A DNA stretch of 64,000 bases from assembly GCA_024224295.1 (NCBI GenBank), contig JAAENN010000255.1, positions 30,070 to 94,069 on the forward strand, in the 5' to 3' direction. Positions 59,225 through 64,000 of this stretch are shown here, piece by piece. The notes beneath the pieces are model-generated. The model searched no databases. It saw only the letters and a program-made list of their open reading frames with translations, and was not told where the DNA came from. The position numbers and the translations under genes are program-made. Each line of letters opens with the position of its first letter. Position 1 is the first letter of the stretch. Source of the stretch: Shimia sp. GTDB lineage: Bacteria; Pseudomonadota; Alphaproteobacteria; Rhodobacterales; Rhodobacteraceae.

Positions 59225-59291
59225 TTGACCGTGGTCAAATTATTAATTGACCGCGGTCAGTTTTTTGTGCGATGAAATTGACCGTGGTCAA
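59225..59291. promoter_or_regulatory. Three palindromic TetR operators
   Basis: TTGACCGTGGTCAA (59225-59238), TTGACCGCGGTCAG (59247-59260) and TTGACCGTGGTCAA (59278-59291) lie between the divergent tetR and oxidoreductase genes. Starts are 22 and 31 bases apart. The third lies just before the oxidoreductase ribosome site. Confidence 0.85.
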
Positions 59292-59307
59292 TATTTGGAG
59301 AATCGCA

Positions 59308-59901
59308 ATGACACAGAAACGGATTTTTATCTTGAACGGACACCCGGCGGCGGAATCGCTGACCGGCTCAGTGGCGGACAGCTATGCTGAGGCGGCGCGC
59401 AAGGCGGGGCATCAGGTGCGCATGACCAACCTGCATGATTTGCAGTTTGATCCGGACTATGGCTTTGGCGGTTATGTGAACCAGAAGCCGTTGGAGCCAG
59501 AGTTGGAGCAGGTGTTGCGGGACATTGAGTGGTCCGAGCATGTGGTGGTAGCGACGCCGATGTGGTGGGGCGGATTGCCTGCCAAGCTCAAAGGGTTGTT
59601 TGATCGCGCGCTGCTGCCAGGGCGCACTTTTGACACGCGCAACACAACGAAACTGGGGTTGCCAGCGCCGATGCTGACCGGGCGTACGGGCCGCGTCTTG
59701 CTGCTGTCTGACACGCCGGGCGCGTTGTTCCGCATCTTTTACCGGAGCGCGTTGATTGTGCAGATCTGGAAGCAGATTTTGGAGTTTGTGGGCATTAAGC
59801 CGGTCAAAGTCACCCAATTTGCTGCCGCCAGCCATCCCAAGGATGGGGTTGTTGATAAGTGGCTGAAACAGGCGGCTAAGATTGGGGCGCAGGCGGTGTA
59901 G
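59308..59901 (+). CDS. NAD(P)H-dependent flavodoxin-like oxidoreductase
   Basis: 197 residues of the NQO1/KefF/MdaB-like flavodoxin fold. FMN/FAD-binding parts: RIFILNGHPAAESLTGSVADSY at the N-terminus and VVVATPMWWGGLPAKLKGLFDRALLPGRTF in the middle. It probably reduces quinones or other electrophiles by two electrons. The ATG at 59308 follows GGAGA. Control by the divergent TetR gene through three operators is very likely. Confidence 0.88.
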   Translation: MTQKRIFILNGHPAAESLTGSVADSYAEAARKAGHQVRMTNLHDLQFDPDYGFGGYVNQKPLEPELEQVLRDIEWSEHVVVATPMWWGGLPAKLKGLFDRALLPGRTFDTRNTTKLGLPAPMLTGRTGRVLLLSDTPGALFRIFYRSALIVQIWKQILEFVGIKPVKVTQFAAASHPKDGVVDKWLKQAAKIGAQAV

Positions 59902-59907
59902 CCAATG

Positions 59908-60531
59908 TCAGCTGTGGCGTGAGACTCGTGTGGTCAACACGCCCGCTGCCATCAGGCAACCGCCGCCCACACGATTGAGGCCGCGCATGGCGCGCGGGTG
60001 TTGAAACAACCCACGCAGCCCGTCAGCACAGAGCAGCCAGAACACCGTGTTGAGGGTGGCGACACAAACAAAAGTGGCAATCAGGATCGCGAATTGCGGC
60101 AGCACCGGTTGAGACAGAGTCACAAACTGCGGCACAAAGGCGATATAAAACGCCGGACCTTTAGGGTTGAGTGCGCTGATCAAGAACGACTGCCAGAACA
60201 GGGGTTTGAGTGGTTTTTGGTCCACAGCGTCGGAGGCAATGCCCTCAGCAGGCGCACGCCAGAGGCTGATGCCCAGCCATATCAGATACACCGCGCCGAT
60301 GAGCTTCATCAGGGTGAAAAGCGTGGTAGAGGCCGAGAGGATCGCACCTGCGCCCATCAGGGACACAGACATGCCGACAAACGCGCCTGCGGAGATGCCG
60401 GGAATGGTGGCGAGGCCTGAGCGTTTGCCGGAGCGCACCGCATGGTTGATCGTCAGAACAATGTTGGGGCCGGGGATCAGCACAACCAAAGCGCTGGCCA
60501 GAACAAAGGCAATCCAGGTTTCCGATGACAT
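59908..60531 (-). CDS. LysE family amino acid exporter
   Basis: 207 residues with about six hydrophobic helices and the LysE/RhtB signature LIPGPNIVLTINHAVRSGKRSGLATIPGISAGAF. Probably exports an amino acid or related metabolite. It adjoins the saccharopine dehydrogenases, so lysine or a derivative is a tempting but unproven substrate. The ATG follows GAGAGGA; six upstream codons were dropped. Confidence 0.88.
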   Translation of the reverse strand: MSSETWIAFVLASALVVLIPGPNIVLTINHAVRSGKRSGLATIPGISAGAFVGMSVSLMGAGAILSASTTLFTLMKLIGAVYLIWLGISLWRAPAEGIASDAVDQKPLKPLFWQSFLISALNPKGPAFYIAFVPQFVTLSQPVLPQFAILIATFVCVATLNTVFWLLCADGLRGLFQHPRAMRGLNRVGGGCLMAAGVLTTRVSRHS

Positions 60532-60606
60532 GTTGCGGTCCTCTCCCAACGGTTGCGGGGCAGGATTTCGCAGTCAGACGGGAATGGCAAGGGAATAGGA
60601 GTGTGG

Positions 60607-60635
60607 GGCGCAGCCCTGTTGTAGGGGGCTGCGCC
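60607..60635 (-). terminator. Hairpin after the saccharopine dehydrogenase pair
   Basis: GGCGCAGCCC (60607-60616) pairs perfectly with GGGCTGCGCC (60626-60635) in the gap before lysE. There is no T tract on the minus strand, so termination would be weak or factor-dependent. Confidence 0.45.
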
Positions 60636-60649
60636 GAAAAGTTGTGCGA

Positions 60650-61792
60650 TCAAGCCGTGTGATCAACGATCTGCATGTGCTGTGCCAGCGTGCCGATGTG
60701 GTCGAGCCACTCGGAGAACAGTGCGGGTTCGGATGGCGCCGCGTGTACGCCGGGGGCAATTTTGCCGTCCAACACGGTTTCAATCGCCAAGGAGACCGGG
60801 ATCGACACAAGGCGGGCCATGGCGGTGCCGCGCTCATCACCCCAGGCGTCCATCACGTAGGTTTTGTGGAAAACCTCTGCGCCGTCCTTCTCCGCTTTGA
60901 AGCCAACGCACATGACCACGCGGTCCGGTTCGCCTTCGTCGTAGGAGTTTTCCTCCCAGAACTGGTCGGACATTTCCTTGAGGCGCGCGTCGCCTTCAGG
61001 GCCTTTCAGCGTTTCGATTTCACGGAAGACATCAGACCACGCCTCGGTCCAGCCATTGAGGCGCAGGGTGCCGCGCACAAAGGTGTCAACTTTCCAGTCC
61101 GGGTCAAATTTGTAGTCTTCCATAAATGGAATGCTGTCGCGGTTTGGATAAACCTCGAAAGTTTCCGCCTCTGCCAGCGGGGCCTCATAGCTGCTGATCG
61201 CGTCCCATGGGCGGTTCACGTCAAACGGCTTGCCATCGCGGATAGAGCGGGATGGGGAGCGCAGGGCTTTGAGCACACCAAGAGGTGACCAGCTGAATTT
61301 GTAGCGGAATGGGTTGGCGTGCTTGGGGATGCCGCCACAGTAGCTGATGAAGCTGATAGCGTTGTCCGCGTCGTACGCGTCAGAGGCGCGGTAATCGGCC
61401 ACCAAGGCATGCGCCATCAGGTGATCGATACCCGGGTCCAGGCCCACTTCGTTCACGCAGGCCACGCCGGCCTCTTTGGCTTTGGCGTCCAGCGCTTTCA
61501 TTTCTGGCGCAATGTACGACGAACTGACGAAGTGCGCACCTGTGTCGATGCAAAGTTCGGCCAGCGGCACGTGCCAGTCGCCCGGCAGCATCGACACAAC
61601 AACATCGCCGGGCTTCAGCACCGCCCCTAAGGCGTCGATGTCAAAAGCGCGGATGTCTTTTGTCAGGTCGCCCACAGCTTCCTGCGCTTTCTCGACGGTT
61701 CGGTTCCAGACGGTGACCGCGCGGCCCCCTTCGATCAGGCGACGCAGGCCGGGAATGGCCGAGAGGCCGGTGCCACACCAGTGGATTGTCAT
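60650..61792 (-). CDS. Saccharopine dehydrogenase (glutamate-forming type)
   Basis: 380 residues. The N-terminal Rossmann part (IHWCGTGLSAIPGLRRLIEGGRAVTVWNR) and the LYS9-like segments CVNEVGLDPGIDHLMAHALV and SYCGGIPKHANPFRYKFSWSPLGVLKAL point to the enzyme that splits saccharopine to glutamate and aminoadipate semialdehyde. GGGGAG precedes the ATG. It starts 13 bases after the partner gene, forming a two-gene lysine-breakdown operon. Confidence 0.85.
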   Translation of the reverse strand: MTIHWCGTGLSAIPGLRRLIEGGRAVTVWNRTVEKAQEAVGDLTKDIRAFDIDALGAVLKPGDVVVSMLPGDWHVPLAELCIDTGAHFVSSSYIAPEMKALDAKAKEAGVACVNEVGLDPGIDHLMAHALVADYRASDAYDADNAISFISYCGGIPKHANPFRYKFSWSPLGVLKALRSPSRSIRDGKPFDVNRPWDAISSYEAPLAEAETFEVYPNRDSIPFMEDYKFDPDWKVDTFVRGTLRLNGWTEAWSDVFREIETLKGPEGDARLKEMSDQFWEENSYDEGEPDRVVMCVGFKAEKDGAEVFHKTYVMDAWGDERGTAMARLVSIPVSLAIETVLDGKIAPGVHAAPSEPALFSEWLDHIGTLAQHMQIVDHTA

Positions 61793-61805
61793 GTTGTCTC
61801 TCCCC

Positions 61806-62861
61806 TCAGAGGTCTTTGGAATGGGTGATGAAGTCGGCTTCAGCGCGGGTCCAGACACCGTCGCTGAGATCGTCGAGTTTCATCAATGTGTCGAGCAGCT
61901 GCGCGGCGTAGTCTTCGGAGCTTTCCACCGGCAGCATAGATGGCAGGTTGTCGATCGCCATGACGTCCAGCACAGGGGCGTCGGCCACGCGCAGGGCGGG
62001 GGCGTCCCATGTGGTGGCGCGGTCATAGACCGGTACCGGGTTGTAATCGCTGTCCGGGTCACAGGCGACATCGCCGATGGCGGTGAGTTTGCGGTCAGCC
62101 TTCAGGGCCTCCTGCGGCACAAACACCGGCGTGCCGGGACGTGCAAAGATGCAGTTCAGGAACAGGTCGTGGTCTAGAATTTCCGGGAATGGTCCGCCGG
62201 AGGCAGTTTCCGCCATGTCCCATTTTGTCACGGTGCAGCCCATCGCCTCGAGCAGGTCGGCGGCACCGGTGCCCACGCGACCCAGCGCACCAATCACCAT
62301 GGCGGAGGGTCGGTCCTTGGACAGGGCGTCGAGTTCTGCGCCGAGCTCCGCGAGTAGGGCGTCTTTGCCGGCATAGACGCCTACGGAACGACAGAGTTCG
62401 CCACGTTGTTGAGCGGCCCATGATTTGAGCGTCACAGCGGAACCTGCATACCCCGCCCAATATCCAAAGGCAGCAACGCGGCGGCCGGTGTCATCCACCA
62501 GATATTCGAGGTCATAAAGAGTGCCGCCGCCTGCTTTAAAGCGCTTGAGCAGGGCCACACCAGAGTGCTGGCCTTTGAAGGCATGGCCAAACATAATGTG
62601 GCGGTGTGGTAAGGGCGTGCCGTCTTCGGGCAGTTCTTTGAGGCCAAAGATGATGGCGTCGCGTGGGGCCTCGGGCCAGCTGTTTTCCGGGGTGATGTCG
62701 CAACCTGCAGCCTTAAAGCCGTCAATTGGAATTGCCCGCACCGAGCTTTCTTCCACTGTCACGCGGATGCCTTTATCAAGCAGCGCCTTGGCGCCTTCAG
62801 GTGTCAGACCCACCCGTTCCTCATTTGGCCGTTGCTCGGCCCGTACCCAAAGATGAGTCAT
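61806..62861 (-). CDS. Saccharopine dehydrogenase (lysine-forming type, LYS1-like)
   Basis: 351 residues of the alanine dehydrogenase/LYS1 fold. HLWVRAEQRPNEERVGLTPEGAKALLDKGIRVTVEES at the N-terminus, MFGHAFKGQHSG, YWAGYAGSAVTLKSWA and the NAD site VIGALGRVGTGAADLLEAMG are typical. It would condense lysine and 2-oxoglutarate to saccharopine. As a separate protein it differs from fused LKR/SDH enzymes. GGGGAG precedes the ATG. Confidence 0.88.
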   Translation of the reverse strand: MTHLWVRAEQRPNEERVGLTPEGAKALLDKGIRVTVEESSVRAIPIDGFKAAGCDITPENSWPEAPRDAIIFGLKELPEDGTPLPHRHIMFGHAFKGQHSGVALLKRFKAGGGTLYDLEYLVDDTGRRVAAFGYWAGYAGSAVTLKSWAAQQRGELCRSVGVYAGKDALLAELGAELDALSKDRPSAMVIGALGRVGTGAADLLEAMGCTVTKWDMAETASGGPFPEILDHDLFLNCIFARPGTPVFVPQEALKADRKLTAIGDVACDPDSDYNPVPVYDRATTWDAPALRVADAPVLDVMAIDNLPSMLPVESSEDYAAQLLDTLMKLDDLSDGVWTRAEADFITHSKDL

Positions 62862-62980
62862 TTTGGCTCCCCTCATATTCGCATTTCCATAGATCAGCCC
62901 ATTAGCGCGATGGCAAGAGAGATGCCCCTACGTCGCGATCCTCGAATAAGACGATCTGCCCCTGCTTCTTTTGACGACAA

Positions 62981-63027
62981 ATACTCCGGGGGAGACGCCG
63001 CGTGCGGCGGCGGGGGCTGGCCCCCGG
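62981..63027. repeat. GC-rich intergenic repeat before polA
   Basis: ATACTCCGGGGGAG (62981-62994) is followed by CGCCGC/GCGGCG and GGGGGC/GCCCCC inverted repeats ending near 63027. Its form (tactccgggggag plus GC hairpins) is one I recall as a dispersed intergenic repeat in Rhodobacteraceae. Confidence 0.5.
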
Positions 63028-63107
63028 ATTGCGCAGGTTTTCGACTGGCACCGAGAGGGGCGGCGTGGCACAACGGGGTCCAAAGCAGAACAAAACGGGA
63101 GCGCGCC

Positions 63108-64000
63108 ATGAGTTTTGGCAAAGGATGTCACCTGCATCTGATCGACGGGTCGGCCTTTATCTTTCGGGCCTATCACGCGCTGCCGCCGCTGACGCGGAAG
63201 TCAGACGGGTTGCCGATTGGCGCGGTGGCTGGGTTCAGCAACATGTTGCAGCGCTATATCGAGGATAATTCCGGGCCAGATGCGCCGACCCATGTGGCGG
63301 TGATCTTTGACTATTCCGGCAAATCGTTTCGCAACGAGATGTATGATCAATACAAGGCGAACCGTCCGCCTGCGCCGGAAGATCTGGTGCCGCAATTCCC
63401 GCTGACGCGCACGGCCACCAAGGCGTTTAACATTGCCTGCAAAGAGGTCGAAGGCTTTGAGGCAGATGACATCATTGCCACCTTGGCGTGTCAGGCACGC
63501 GATGCTGGCGGGCGCTGCACCATTATCAGCTCGGACAAAGACCTGATGCAGCTGGTGGGCGGCGGCGTTGAAATGCTCGACGCGATGAAGAACAAACGCA
63601 TTGATCGCGATGGGGTGATTGAGAAATTTGGTGTGGGACCGGAGCGGGTTGTTGATGTGCAGGCGCTGGCGGGGGACAGTGTGGACAACGTGCCTGGCGC
63701 GCCGGGTATTGGCATCAAGACCGCCGCCTTGTTGATCAACGAATATGGAGATCTGGAAAGCCTGCTGGACCGCGCAGAAGAGATCAAACAACCCAAACGC
63801 CGCCAGACGCTGATTGAGAAACGGGATCAGATCGAGCTGTCCAAGCGGTTGGTGCAGTTGGATTGTGAGATGGAGCTAGACTTCACGCTGGACGATCTGG
63901 AGGTGCAAGACCCGGAGCCGGAGGTGCTGTTGGGCTTCCTCACGGAGATGGAATTCCGCACACAGATCAAACGTGCCGCCGATAAGTTGGGTGTGGAAGC
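63108..64000 (+). CDS. polA: DNA polymerase I, 5' part (window ends inside gene)
   Basis: The first 297 residues are present. They form the 5'-3' exonuclease domain: LHLIDGSAFIFRAYHALPPLTRKSDGLPIGAVAGFSNML, VIFDYSGKSFRNEMYDQYKANRPPAPEDL, GFEADDIIATLA, IISSDKDLMQLV and GDSVDNVPGAPGIGIKTAALL, with the metal-binding Asp residues in place. The polymerase domain lies beyond the window. The ATG at 63108 follows ACGGGAG. Confidence 0.97.
   Translation, partial: MSFGKGCHLHLIDGSAFIFRAYHALPPLTRKSDGLPIGAVAGFSNMLQRYIEDNSGPDAPTHVAVIFDYSGKSFRNEMYDQYKANRPPAPEDLVPQFPLTRTATKAFNIACKEVEGFEADDIIATLACQARDAGGRCTIISSDKDLMQLVGGGVEMLDAMKNKRIDRDGVIEKFGVGPERVVDVQALAGDSVDNVPGAPGIGIKTAALLINEYGDLESLLDRAEEIKQPKRRQTLIEKRDQIELSKRLVQLDCEMELDFTLDDLEVQDPEPEVLLGFLTEMEFRTQIKRAADKLGVE

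Overview
The window looks like a chromosomal segment of a marine alphaproteobacterium of the Roseobacter group (Rhodobacteraceae). The basis is the taurine-to-sulfate gene set with a MocR-type TauR, the cytoplasmic sulfite dehydrogenase SoeABC, a two-domain ALDH16, separate saccharopine dehydrogenases, SitABCD, and GC-rich codon use with frequent gtg starts. No rRNA, tRNA, CRISPR array, integrase, transposase or phage structural gene was seen. The first gene (serine protease) and the last (polA) are cut by the window edges.

Layout. 0-8.2 kb: protease fragment, an Hsp20 gene under a probable ROSE-type RNA thermometer, an MFS exporter, a secreted phytase-like esterase, an alpha/beta hydrolase, a P1 (DmpA-type) peptidase and a creatinase. 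8.3-17.5 kb: an eleven-gene same-strand cluster of mostly unrecognised genes: a long coiled-coil protein, an AAA+ ATPase, a DUF6638-like protein, a DUF1523-like protein, several small membrane proteins and a lipoprotein. This is the best candidate here for an undescribed system. Visibly AT-richer genes sit between its GC-rich core genes.

17.5-36.2 kb: a near-complete taurine module. TauABC imports taurine. Tpa converts it to sulfoacetaldehyde, Xsc splits that to sulfite and acetyl phosphate, and Pta makes acetyl-CoA. A citrate synthase homologue could take up the acetyl-CoA. SoeABC oxidises sulfite to sulfate, and TauE/SafE- and YeiH-type membrane proteins probably export sulfur anions. TauR and direct-repeat TauR-like boxes mark the regulon.

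36.2-46.0 kb: a DEAD-box helicase with a long leader, an aldehyde dehydrogenase, a 1-Cys peroxiredoxin, a chemoreceptor, ALDH16 and deoC. 46.1-51.9 kb: a SitABCD Mn/Fe transporter behind a Fur/Mur-like operator, then a SulP transporter behind an ATTC-N8-GAAT operator like that of SqrR. 52.0-64.0 kb: a class III aminotransferase sharing a 16-base operator with the distant aldehyde dehydrogenase, mutL, rmuC, a DUF3775 protein, a structured RNA candidate, a Hint-domain protein, a TetR/oxidoreductase pair with three operators, a LysE exporter, two saccharopine dehydrogenases and polA.

All product names come from reading the translated sequences; no database search was run. Start sites were chosen from ribosome binding sites and family length.
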